From Aphanomyces cochlioides (Eukaryota; Oomycota; Saprolegniomycetes; Saprolegniales; Verrucalvaceae): 64,000 nucleotides of DNA. A program made the translations under genes and the position numbers. The DNA lies in assembly GCA_019828595.1 (NCBI GenBank), contig JAHQRK010000011.1, forward strand, positions 930,001 to 994,000, written 5' to 3'. Positions 1 to 8,954 of the stretch are shown here, in pieces. The notes beneath the pieces are model-generated. The model did no database searches, was not told the origin of the DNA, and worked only from the letters and a program-made list of their open reading frames with translations. Each line of letters opens with the position of its first letter. The first letter of the stretch is position 1.

Positions 1-940
1 GCCTCGAGAACGACTACGACCTCGAGGAGGCGGGCGGTCATCGTGTCGGTTCATAGTAAACGATCGAATGGACTCCCTACATTCATCATGACGAAAGCAA
101 AACCCCATGAATGACATACCGGCCCGAATACTTGACGTTGACGTCAGCACCTCCCTTGCGAGTGTCGCCAATACCACAACCCAGCTTGCGAGGCTTCCAA
201 TCACGCACAGTGCGACCACGTTCGACGTCAACAACGACTCGTCGACCATCAATTTTCTTGCCGTCAGCATGCTTGTACGCTGCCTTCATGGCACTTTCGT
301 CCTTGTATTCGATGAATGCGTAGCCTCGGAACTTGCCTTCATCATCTTCCACGAGGCGAATGCTGACAATGTCGCCATAACGCTCAAACTCGCGCCTTAG
401 TTGTTTCTCTGTGGTCTCATAGCTGATACGGCCTACGAAAAGGGTCTTGTACGCATCTTCCGTCTTGGGCTTCGACGTGACAGCGTGTGGATCCCCTACA
501 AGATATGCTTAGGACCGATCGCAACAACATCACGTATGTACATTTTTCTTTGTCCTCTTCGAGTTTCTTCTGGTTGAGTGCAAGTTTCTCGTTGCGAATC
601 CGATCTTTTCGTTGTTTTGGGGTTTCCGACACGGTTCTTGGTGGTGGTTCCGTCACTTCAAACTGCAGACAAACAAGTATAAGCATTCTCCATGGACACT
701 GTCTTTGCGAACCTCGTTGATCACTTCGGCAATACCAGTGTATGGCGGCATTTTTCTCTTCACTGGTGGTGGGATATACTCAATCGGAGGCCTTGGCTCG
801 AATAGAACCTTCATGTGCAGTGGCAAATGCGTGATGGCAGGTCCCATGCCACTAGAAGACATTTGTCCTTTCGGGGTTGCCTTGCGGACCCTTGGGCCAG
901 CACCGCTTCCAGGAGCACTTCCTCCTCCACTGCCTTCCAT
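1..940 (-). CDS. SNRNP70: U1 snRNP 70 kDa protein (U1-70K), 3' part beyond window edge
   Basis: This is the core U1 snRNP protein that binds stem-loop I of U1 snRNA during 5' splice-site recognition in the nucleus. Exons, in transcription order, are 713-940, 542-662, 120-495 and 1-76 (continuing off the left edge). The introns are 50, 46 and 43 nt, and each junction restores the frame. The N-terminal U1-70K region ([13 protein letters not shown], then GIAEVINE) is followed by a charged helix and WDPH. An RRM follows from about residue 133 (KTLFVGRI) with RNP1 [10 protein letters not shown] at about 171-180. The post-RRM signature [15 protein letters not shown] and a GGADVN stretch come next. 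The last visible exon starts an Arg/Ser/Pro-rich tail ([11 protein letters not shown]), as the family has. The ATG at 940 gives a Gly-rich leader longer than usual, so the internal Met in MSSSGMGP is an alternative start. Confidence 0.93.
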
Positions 941-1047
941 TCTCGGTGTCGAAAACCACTCTTCGCATGGGCCTCATGTTGAGTTACCCTTTCAAAATTA
1001 ATACTTGGATCTATATAAAATAGGACAGGATTTCCTTAATGATTGAT

Positions 1048-2061
1048 CTATTGAAGAGCATGATGGAAGAAAGCTTGGACTTCCTCGTATGTGTAGAAGA
1101 GAACTGCGTTGGCTGGAATCGCTCGAATGACAGTCGGAACAAGGCCGCGGTAGAAGCCTTTGATGCCGTGAAGCGAGTAGATTTCACGGACGACGTCAAG
1201 ACTGCGTCGGTGCGATGGGTGCGTCTGAACATGCGACTTCACTGTGTCTGCGGGATAAAACGCGCCATTGTACGCAATACCGCTTAGAGCTCCTGCGGCC
1301 ACGACGTCCAATTCCGATTTGGTTTCCTTGTCGCCTTGCAAATACTTGACACTGACGTGGTATGTACTAAACCAAGCGGCTGTACCAGGGATTTCTCGCC
1401 ACATCGTTGGAACCAAACCCTTGACTATGAGGAGTTACCATGAGATAACAAGAAAGCGAAATACGTACAGAAGACACCGAGACCTTCTCGACGGTAAGAT
1501 TGAACGATGCAGTCGCCTGTGTTCTTGTACAATGCTTTCGTCGTGACTTGCATTCGGCATTTAATCAACTCAATCGGCGTCAAGATAAATGACACAATGC
1601 ACCCAGAAACCCCGCCGGCCGTTGCAATTTGAGATGTTGCAAGAGACTCTGTTTTAGTGCCATACAACAAATTCTTGACTTGCCCAAACGTTGCAAAGAG
1701 GCACGCGGTTTCAACCACAGTGCCAAACAGCGGCATGGGCAATCCACGATACAAGACTGCCGGACCTTCGCGCTGGACAAGTCCAGCGATGTGGCCAAAT
1801 GCGGAAAATGCTCCATTTCGAGTCGATTGCGTCTGGAGCTGAACCTAGGACCCACGTTTGAGAAATAATACACCAAGTGCTTTGTACTTTGACTGTGTCC
1901 AAGGGGAATTCTACGAATTTCGCGCAGAAGCCGCTAATCGATCCAGCAAGAAAATTGATGGTCGGCTCTCGCCACCACGGATTTGGACTCGAAACGGCCG
2001 TCACTAGGTAAGATTGTTAGCTTTGATCGTTCCTCAGCGTCGACTTACCTTGGTCCAGCAT
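1048..2061 (-). CDS. Mitochondrial carrier family protein (ornithine/carnitine-carrier-like)
   Basis: This is a solute carrier of the mitochondrial inner membrane (SLC25 family). Exons are 2049-2061, 1888-2003, 1469-1844 and 1048-1424, which sum to 882 nt and give 293 residues, the usual family length. All three carrier signatures are visible: PLDTVK (about residue 38), TPIELIK in the second repeat and YPADTVK in the third. Near the C-terminus, GFYRGLVPTVIRAIPANAV with FYTYE after it resembles ornithine and acylcarnitine carriers, but the substrate cannot be fixed from this. The first exon codes only four residues (MLDQ). I chose it because the downstream open frame lacks an ATG, begins at GTG, and is preceded by a clean TAG acceptor. 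The gene is read away from the small ORF at 2086-2310. Confidence 0.88.
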
Positions 2062-2085
2062 AGATTTGAGTGTCAACGGAGGCGT

Positions 2086-2310
2086 CTACCAGAGGAACAG
2101 GCCGTGATTCATGCACACTCCCAATCGATCAGTCCCGAGAGTGTCGCAGTCGTTTCGTAGCTCACATGCTTTTACAATTTCATCCGGATAATTATCCGTG
2201 CAACTGAATCTACGGTGGACTTCAACCAACTGTACAATCTCCCTCTTCACCTTCTTGGCGAAGATCAACATGAGGACAGTGAAATACGCTATCCAGCGCT
2301 TGATTTCCAT
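2086..2310 (-). CDS. Small hypothetical ORF with N-terminal hydrophobic segment
   Basis: This is an open frame of 74 residues with an ATG start. Residues 5-18 (RWIAYFTVLMLIFA) are hydrophobic and followed by KKVKR, like a signal anchor. The rest contains four cysteines in an otherwise polar stretch (SCTDNYPDE, KACELRNDCD, GVCMNHG). I do not recognise it. It ends 24 nt upstream of the carrier start on the same strand, so it could be an upstream exon of a longer carrier transcript, a small secreted protein, or chance. Nothing else supports it. Confidence 0.22.
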   Translation of the reverse strand: MEIKRWIAYFTVLMLIFAKKVKREIVQLVEVHRRFSCTDNYPDEIVKACELRNDCDTLGTDRLGVCMNHGLFLW

Positions 2311-2474
2311 CTCTCATCTTGTATGGAGAGCTTGGTACATGCTTGTCGGTTGCGCGGCGATTATACCCCGACTTGTGTAGGGTTGTGACATCCGGATACG
2401 TACTTCTTATCCGGATTTATCCGGAATATCCAAAACCACCTAAAAGTGCCACCAAAGTTGTTCGAAAATTCATC

Positions 2475-3314
2475 ATGGCCAAGGCGAAAGTGCCGAAGGT
2501 TGGGCCGGCGCTCGTGAAAGCCATGCAGGATCTGTATAAGAAGCACTACGAAAACTTCTGCAACACCAGAGAATTCCCGCCAAAGTACCCAATTCCAAGG
2601 ATCGTATGGAGTTCCATCGTGACGGAACTCAAAGAAGCACAGTTACCCGACTACAAACCAAGTCTTCTCGAGTCCATGGCTTTCCAAACCAAGATGCGAG
2701 ACTCTCTCAGAAAATTAATTCGTCCGACTCCGATGCGCAAGACTGCCAAGACGGTCAAATCAGCCAAGACGGCGATTACAGAGACCACAGAAGAACCCTC
2801 AAAACAAAAGCAGCAGGATGAACCAACCATCGAGACCGCTGAACCGATCATTGAAGATACAGAAAACGCAACAAAGACCCCAGAACCCGCAATAGAAACT
2901 ATGGAGGTGACCATCGAGAGTATCAAAGAACGGACACAAGAGACTTGCCAAGATGTGAGTGAGACGACATCAGACACAATATCCAAGTGCAGCTCACTGC
3001 CAGAGCCAGTGATTTCAGAAGTGAGTCCCCAGTCGACGCCACGTCATAGGGAGGCAACTGAGAAGAAGGAGCATTCGACAGACTCGTTTGGGCGAATAGC
3101 TGTAGCCGTGGAGCGCATTGTCGAGATTGTTGAGGTCGCATCTATCCACCGCGATCGCTTCATGGCCGAAGAAGCGTTACGGCAAAGCATTGTTCATGCT
3201 GCCACGATGAAGAAGATGAAAATGGATGAACTCGCGTTTGAAAAGGCTCATGGACTACTGAGCGCAAATGAATTCCGCATCAAATACGAGCAACTCAAAG
3301 CCGACTTTCCATGA
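2475..3314 (+). CDS. Hypothetical charged protein, 279 residues
   Basis: I do not recognise this protein. The open frame extends further upstream, but the ATG at 2475 is the natural start, since the stretch before it looks like promoter sequence with repeated TATCCGGAT boxes (about 2389-2420). The N-terminus (MAKAKVPKVGPALVKAM, DLYKKHYENF) is basic and probably helical. The middle (about residues 90-200) is a low-complexity Thr/Glu/Lys-rich region with repeated ETAEP, ETMEV and ETTEE runs. The C-terminal 75 residues look like a long helix (VERIVEIVEVASIHRDRF, EFRIKYEQLKADFP). A charged disordered middle with a terminal helix suggests an adaptor or nuclear protein, which is only a guess. No intron is needed. 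Confidence 0.6.
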   Translation: MAKAKVPKVGPALVKAMQDLYKKHYENFCNTREFPPKYPIPRIVWSSIVTELKEAQLPDYKPSLLESMAFQTKMRDSLRKLIRPTPMRKTAKTVKSAKTAITETTEEPSKQKQQDEPTIETAEPIIEDTENATKTPEPAIETMEVTIESIKERTQETCQDVSETTSDTISKCSSLPEPVISEVSPQSTPRHREATEKKEHSTDSFGRIAVAVERIVEIVEVASIHRDRFMAEEALRQSIVHAATMKKMKMDELAFEKAHGLLSANEFRIKYEQLKADFP

Positions 3315-3901
3315 GCACCCTGTACATCTGGGAGGGTTCTACTGCTTTGAATGCCAATCTTCATATATTCGACTTATCATTGCCCTGCATGGCTCATTCT
3401 TGCTGCAAATTTTGTTCCTCGGTCTATCGTCCTCGCTGCAGGTCGATGGCATGATGCGCAATCGCCCTTCATGTGTCAGCGCATCGCTGCTAGAAATACA
3501 TTTTGCACATCTTCAGTGTTTGAGTAAGTTCTGCGACTTTGAGGCACAAGCATGCCGGAGTTGCAATGCAGATAGGGTGAGCACGCTAGCAAAGGGTTAC
3601 AAGAACGCGTAAAGCTACCATAGACAGCGTCGAAAGAAAGTAAGGCCATGGCATATTCCCCGAGCTACAATTTGTAACATTACCGGTATCGACACCATGA
3701 GGCAATCTGAGATGGGAATGCAGGCTTCGATACACTTCACTTTCTGCACTTCAGGAATAACCAAGACCTAGAAAGGCTATCTTCATGCATATTTAGGGTC
3801 GCACAAAGAAAAGCCTCCATAGAAGAAGACATAGAAGAAGACGTAATAATAATAACAGCCTTCCTTGAGCATCACTTTTATCCTCGTTCTGGGTATTCTT
3901 G
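3315..3901. other. Intergenic, no supported gene
   Basis: This stretch lies between two plus-strand genes. One open frame (3268-3612, plus) overlaps the upstream gene in another frame and has no recognisable content. The part from about 3780 to 3860 is purine-rich (repeated AGAAGA) and may be 5' leader of the next gene. I see no RNA gene or repeat. Confidence 0.5.
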
Positions 3902-4498
3902 ATGGATGGGTCTTATCCGGATGATTCACATTCCAGAAGAGGAAGCATGGATGAGAGGATTGACCAATTCTGGGAAGCTGCTCAAGCGATTGTAGCTCCA
4001 GGTGGCACTAAGAACAAGTGGAAGCAAGAAGTGTCCAAGCTAAGGCGTGTTCTCTTTCGCAACCAAAACCTCCGACTCACGGAACTGCCGCAACAACGAC
4101 TTGTGGACACCATTCGTTTGTACGTGACGAACTTTGGTGATGAAGAAGAGACGCTCCTGCTCGTGAAAGATGCTCTTGCCATGCCATTTACAGTGTTTGG
4201 AACGAAGCACAAGAAAAAACTACTCAAGATGCACGAGCAATTGCTTGGACAAAACGCTGGAGCCGACGACGAAAAGACTGAGGAGGTGGAATCAGTCTGG
4301 TACAGTTGCGTTGGTATGGATCCCGACGGCTATTTGAGTCTGCTTCATGATGAAACCGGAGAAATGCTGGAGACTGTCCAAGTAGAGAAAAAGACGATCG
4401 AGTGGAAGACGATCAAGAAACATGTCGATGATGGAAATGTGCGCGTGCGAGTCACAAATGGTTCCGTCGATGAAGTAGTCGTTGATGAGAGTGGATAG
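3902..4498 (+). CDS. Protein with eIF5A-C-terminal-like domain behind a helical domain
   Basis: The single-exon frame gives 198 residues from the ATG at 3902; the codon before it is TTG. Residues from about 20 to 115 look all-helical and charged (MDERIDQFWEAAQAIV, KHKKKLLKMHEQLLG). After an acidic linker (DDEKTEEVE), the last 70 residues match the C-terminal OB-like domain of eIF5A. DGYLSLL at residues 142-148 is followed by D-x-x-G-E, a charged loop and alternating beta strands ending VRVRVTNGSVDEVVV. The eIF5A N-terminal domain with its hypusine lysine loop is absent, so this is not eIF5A itself. The role is unknown; ribosome or RNA binding is an inference. The gene ends 21 nt from the stop of the convergent TMEM242-like gene. 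Confidence 0.72.
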   Translation: MDGSYPDDSHSRRGSMDERIDQFWEAAQAIVAPGGTKNKWKQEVSKLRRVLFRNQNLRLTELPQQRLVDTIRLYVTNFGDEEETLLLVKDALAMPFTVFGTKHKKKLLKMHEQLLGQNAGADDEKTEEVESVWYSCVGMDPDGYLSLLHDETGEMLETVQVEKKTIEWKTIKKHVDDGNVRVRVTNGSVDEVVVDESG

Positions 4499-4519
4499 AC
4501 AAAGTATAAGGCATGTATT

Positions 4520-5185
4520 CTAAGAGGATGGGTTATTACTTTCAGAGTCGGCCTCGGTGAAGATGCTGTCGAAAAGCGCCATCTCTTGCCGTTCTTGTTC
4601 CTGTTGTTCTGGAGTCTGGCCTGCCCTTGGTTCAATGCCAAAGAAATCAGCCACATTTCTGCGGAACCTTGGCACGACAATACTCATCTTGGCGTAGAAT
4701 TCGCTAAAGCTTGAGACGCCAGTGGCCGCTGCGATACCAAGCATTATCACAGAACATCCCGTCGTCGCAAGAATGGTGCCTCCTATATGCGTATAGTTAA
4801 CACAACAAAATGAGGAAAACCAGTCTGAACCAAGTAATGCGCTTCTCGCAGCAGCCCCAGGGGACATTTTCGACGATTTGACGCCAATTGCTCGCTCCCA
4901 CCACGTGATAGTCGGTGTGCGTGTGGAGGCAGGTCGTGGGACGGCTACTTTGGGTCCTTTGCGTAGCTTTTCGCGTTCCAACTCGTGGAGCTCGCGCGCC
5001 TTTCTTCGGTGCAAGCCCATGACAAAACCACCACTCAGGATAGCTGTTGCGGCGATGCCACCGATGACCTTCAAGTACTCTTTCTCGATCCACTCACGAA
5101 ACGCGCCTCCTTTTGCTTCATCACTCGCACGGGCGTCCAGGGAAGACGACTTGTCTGCCGTCATCTTATGCCCAGTTGTGCCCAT
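4520..5185 (-). CDS. TMEM242: TMEM242-like mitochondrial membrane protein
   Basis: The predicted protein has 205 residues from exons 4831-5185 and 4520-4782. The family is a two-pass inner-membrane factor that helps assemble the ATP-synthase c-ring. Membrane segment 1 (VIGGIAATAILSGGFVMGL) is followed by a basic loop. Segment 2 (GTILATTGCSVIMLGIAAA) is followed by TGVSSFSEFYAKM, which aligns with the GV-x-S-x-x-[DE]-F-x-x-KM signature after the second helix of human TMEM242. The 48-nt intron (4783-4830) is a multiple of three without a stop, so the gene also reads through unspliced. Splicing it out gives ALLGGTIL, which fits the family better. The frame opens at a GTG; I take the ATG at 5185, with the Met of MTADKSSS as an alternative. 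Confidence 0.75.
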   Translation of the reverse strand: MGTTGHKMTADKSSSLDARASDEAKGGAFREWIEKEYLKVIGGIAATAILSGGFVMGLHRRKARELHELEREKLRKGPKVAVPRPASTRTPTITWWERAIGVKSSKMSPGAAARSALLGSDWFSSFCCVNYTHIGGTILATTGCSVIMLGIAAATGVSSFSEFYAKMSIVVPRFRRNVADFFGIEPRAGQTPEQQEQERQEMALFDSIFTEADSESNNPSS

Positions 5186-5261
5186 CACGAACTAAACTCT
5201 GAAAACAAATATATTTGATATTCAAATATAGAGGTTTTTAAAACTTTCTCGCGCGCTTTCC

Positions 5262-7784
5262 TCATTCTGTCTTTGCCTTGGTCTTGTCCATGTCGGTCGC
5301 GAGCGCGTCGATGGAAGAGAATTGCCGCGTCCACTTGGAGTTGTAGAGGAAAGGACGGAGATCAAAGCTAAGAAGAAAGTCAGAAGAACAATTACAAGAA
5401 TACTTCGGTACCGGTTGTCGTCAGGAGAGTAGTTTTCAGCGTGGTATGAAGGTGTTAGAGTCGTCATCTTGTGACGATTCACACCGTAGTAGAAGAAGAA
5501 ACGCTTCACTTTCGCAGCGATCTCAGTCGGTGACAAATGTGTCCAGATAGCACCGAGTTTACGGAACATCCACAATGGGCCAGATCGATCAATCTTGCGC
5601 AAACGACCAAACCAACTCAACTCCTCGTACCTACAGGCGAATTTGACGACGAATTTTCATGTTTTCAACGTACGTCATGCCCATATCTTCTTCATCCACT
5701 TGAGTGTGCTCTCCGGTGCCACTAGTGGGACGAAGCTCAGCTGTTGGAGGAGCTGCAACAATTTCCGCCAATGTAGGATATGAGTATTTTTGTGCTGCGT
5801 AAGCCAAGAAGCGCTTCAAATCGGTCTTTGACACGGCACCGATTGGGTTCAAGTCGGCACTGCTGCAATCGTATTTCGTCATGTACCTAAGGCAATTTGA
5901 GCTCGACGTGACAAAGCCTATATACCCTCGAAGAGCTTCATCAACATTAGCAGAGCCGAGAACGAGCAAAAATCCTGAACGAGAGCGAACCAATGGCAAC
6001 AATTGGGCTAGAAGATAGGCCATCACCATGCGCAGGCGCGCTTGAATATTTTGCAGGGCAAGATCTTCAGATGGAGTGCCACCGTGAACTCCAAACTTTG
6101 GTGTCTTGCCAACAAGCATTGAAAATGTCGTGACGACAGCTGAGACCTACTCAGGTTGAAATGGTGACCTTTTGTCCAGTGTGTACCATTGTATCTATGG
6201 TCATGTTGAGATGATAACTTCCAATTTCCTCCGCGAGCCGAGTTGCGCGAGTCTTTGTAGCGATTGAGCTGTTTTCTGTCCCCATGTAGGTCGTATGGAG
6301 CACTGCGTTGGCCAAAGTTGCAGATTCAAGAGGCTCGTAAGGTGATCCTAATAATTGTTTTAGCCATTCTATGGATTTCATCCAGGCGAATACCTTCTCG
6401 GTCCAATAGGTACTGAATATCGCGCTGGACTTGGGTATCTCCAGCATTTGCAGCAGCTGTGGCCAAGTGGCACATTACACCGACGATGGCCGCAACAGAA
6501 GCACTGTCCGCACCACCAGATAAGGGCAGGAAGAACCTATCTTACAGTGAGGGCCGTGTGATGGCACTTGGATCGTACCCCTTGGCCTTGCTACGGCGCA
6601 AGTAATCCCAAAGCCAACATGCAGGTCCAAGTGCAATTTCTTCTTCAGGCGAGTGGATGCGAACGTCGATGCTAGAAGTTGGGACAAGGAACTTAGATCC
6701 TGACGTCGGCTGGCAAAGTTTGAAAGGTAAATCAACTCGAGAGAGACTACGTTGGTCAGGTAGACTGGCTTGTTCACTTCGGGAGCTGAATGCTCCTCGG
6801 TAGGAGCGGACATCGTCCAAATCAACCACGGCAGTGATGACCTCCACGTCGGCGACAGAAAATTGAGAGCCTTGGGCGACAATATGTCCGTTTACGACAA
6901 TTAGAGCACAGCCATCGTAGTACAGTCGACCACCATCACAGCCTTGCTGATTAGCGTACAAGTAGACACCACCAGCTACATCGAGAATGAGGACGATGCA
7001 CCAAAGGACGAATACCTTTGGCCGTGGCGCCTCGAATCAGATCGATGCGATGCTGAAGCTTTCGAAGCTCATGGTGCGATCCTGATCCATTGCCAATGAT
7101 TTCAACACCACCCAAGGCAAGTGAAATATGTGGCGAGTCTGGCGTGAAGAGTTCTTCGCACGTTTCCGTCGAAATGACCTAACGTCAATCTTGTCAGGAG
7201 ACGTAAGTGCATGCTAAAGTACAGAGTCACGCGCAGCTATCGCCCCAATGCCAAATGGAACTTCGACTTGCCCCGTGAGTTGTTGGATCAACGGAGGCAG
7301 CATATGCGTGGTCAAGTTCAAAGAGTGATCATGGTGGATCTTCCACGTTGTGAACCTAGCCAGACATGAGCAAATACAACTTCGAGAAAGCTCCAAACCA
7401 TCGCTTTTCGCGGTAGTTTCCATCATCGGCGAGGTAGAGCTTGGGGCGGATAAAGACAACCTTGCGGTTCAAGCAGAAGACACGGCAATTATATCGCACA
7501 CCAGCGTGCATGACTGGCATGCCAATATCGCAAAGAATGTCATCCGTCACATCGCTTTCGAGCAACGTGGCCAAGCTTTCCCAGCAGTGGTAGAACGTAT
7601 CGGCTTCAAGAAAGTGATCTTCACATCCATAGCCACAGATTTCAAGCTCAGGACCAAGGCGATACGTTGCGCCACGTTGCTTGGCCGTACGAATGGATTG
7701 CAAGACACGAGCCAAGTTTCCATCAAAGTCGAGCGCCCATTGATTCAAGTTGCAAGTCGCGACGGTCAAGAGTGGAGGATTCAT
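5262..7784 (-). CDS. NADSYN1: Glutamine-dependent NAD(+) synthetase
   Basis: This enzyme makes the last step of NAD+ synthesis, converting deamido-NAD+, ATP and glutamine to NAD+. Ten exons are 7400-7784, 7223-7356, 7017-7178, 6579-6976, 6394-6536, 6187-6347, 5926-6146, 5674-5886, 5412-5630 and 5262-5367. They total 2142 nt, or 713 residues, close to the human 706. The N-terminal nitrilase-type amidase domain carries the expected triad: E46 ([11 protein letters not shown]), K115 ([14 protein letters not shown]) and C180 (ETCEELF). The synthetase domain has the PP-loop SGGADS at 366-371, then [26 protein letters not shown] and DEEDMGMTY. The C-terminus has [28 protein letters not shown]. Introns are 39-46 nt; the 39-nt one (5887-5925) is in frame without a stop and could be missed by gene finders. 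Confidence 0.95.
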
Positions 7785-8166
7785 CGTGGAGGTTCCGCAA
7801 CGAAAATGCAGTCACTGTCCAGAAGAATCTGCTCAGTCTGCAATCATTTGAATATTGGCCAAAATATCAGAAAAATCCAACTATTAGTACAAAATAGTGA
7901 AATTGTACATATTTTTCGATAAATTCTTAGTGACAAAGGATATATTTCCCTCTTTTCAGTGACATTAAGGACAACTTGGTCTCAAATATGTATAGAATTT
8001 TGTATTTTCTAGTCAATTATGTCGCTAAAATGAGGGAATTTCAAAATTGTTTTTACTGAATTATGAAACGGATTTTCCCAATTTACTCCAAATGCATTTT
8101 CTCGAAATTCGAAATCGAAAAGGCTTGAAGCTCCTCATTTCAAAAGTTTCCATCGACAGGAGAAGC
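7785..8166. other. AT-rich intergenic region between divergent genes
   Basis: This is the shared upstream region of the minus-strand NAD synthetase and the plus-strand CACYBP gene. It becomes AT-rich from about 7850 and has no clear TATA box or repeat that I can defend. An open frame crossing 8047-8166 is only the upstream extension of CACYBP. Confidence 0.5.
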
Positions 8167-8950
8167 ATGAGCACGACCAACTTTTTAATGGACGACATTG
8201 AAGAGCTCCGCACGATCGTATCCTCGGTGAAATCGGACCGATTGCGACAAGATTTCCAACATCTCTTGGCAAACAAGGAAGCCGTATTACTCAAGGTATT
8301 GTTTGACCCGACTTTCCATCGTACATGACTTGTAATGGTACTTTAGGTGCAACAAAGTCAACCTCAACCAGTTTCAACTCCCGTCGCCATCCCTGCAGCT
8401 CCTGCAGTTGCGTCAGACACAGAAGTGTACACTGAAATTTCAACCTTTGCTTGGGATGACGAGGGATATGGCAAACCCAAAGTGACGGTGTACATCACGT
8501 CTGGTATTGATGGAGTCGGATCTCTTCCGAGCAACCAAGTTACGTGCGACTTTACTACGCGCAGCTTTGACCTCAAGATTAAGCAGCTGAATGGCAACAA
8601 TTATCGCCTTGTTCGCTACAACTTGGACAAGGAAATTGATCCAAAGAAGTCGAAATTCGTCGCCAAGAAGAACCGCGTGACAATCACATTGATTAAATCC
8701 GATACCAATAGCACCTGGATGAATTTGACTTCAAAGTCGTCGAAACCAACTGATAAACCCACCTCGACTGATCCATCGGCTGGAATCATGGACATGATGA
8801 AGGTATGTTGACTCTGTTGAGTTTTCTTTGCTAAAAAATTGTTCGTAGAACATGTACGACGAAGGCGACGACGAAATGAAGCGCACAATCGCTAAGGCGT
8901 GGTCGGAAAGCCGAAACAAGAATCCAGGAGATAGCTTAGGTGGCTTGTAA
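8167..8950 (+). CDS. CACYBP: Calcyclin-binding protein / Siah-interacting protein
   Basis: This is a CS-domain adaptor that in animals links S100 proteins, Siah1 and Skp1 for ubiquitination. Exons are 8167-8295, 8347-8802 and 8849-8950, all in phase 0, giving 228 residues, the same length as the human protein. A short helical N-terminal dimerisation region (DDIEELRTIVSSV) is followed by a Pro/Ala linker. The CS domain starts near residue 70 (YTEISTFAWDDEGYG, KPKVTVYITSGIDGVG, VTCDFTTRSFDLKI) and the SGS region follows. The last exon ends in AKAWSESR, typical of SGS tails. The start ATG (MSTTNFLMDD) is chosen over an upstream in-frame ATG at 8047, because the upstream stretch has no domain likeness. 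Confidence 0.9.
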
Positions 8951-8954
8951 CATG

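Noticed and set aside
3268..3612. Plus-strand open frame overlapping the end of the gene at 2475-3314
   Set aside because: It is in a different frame from the supported gene and shows no domain or splice logic.
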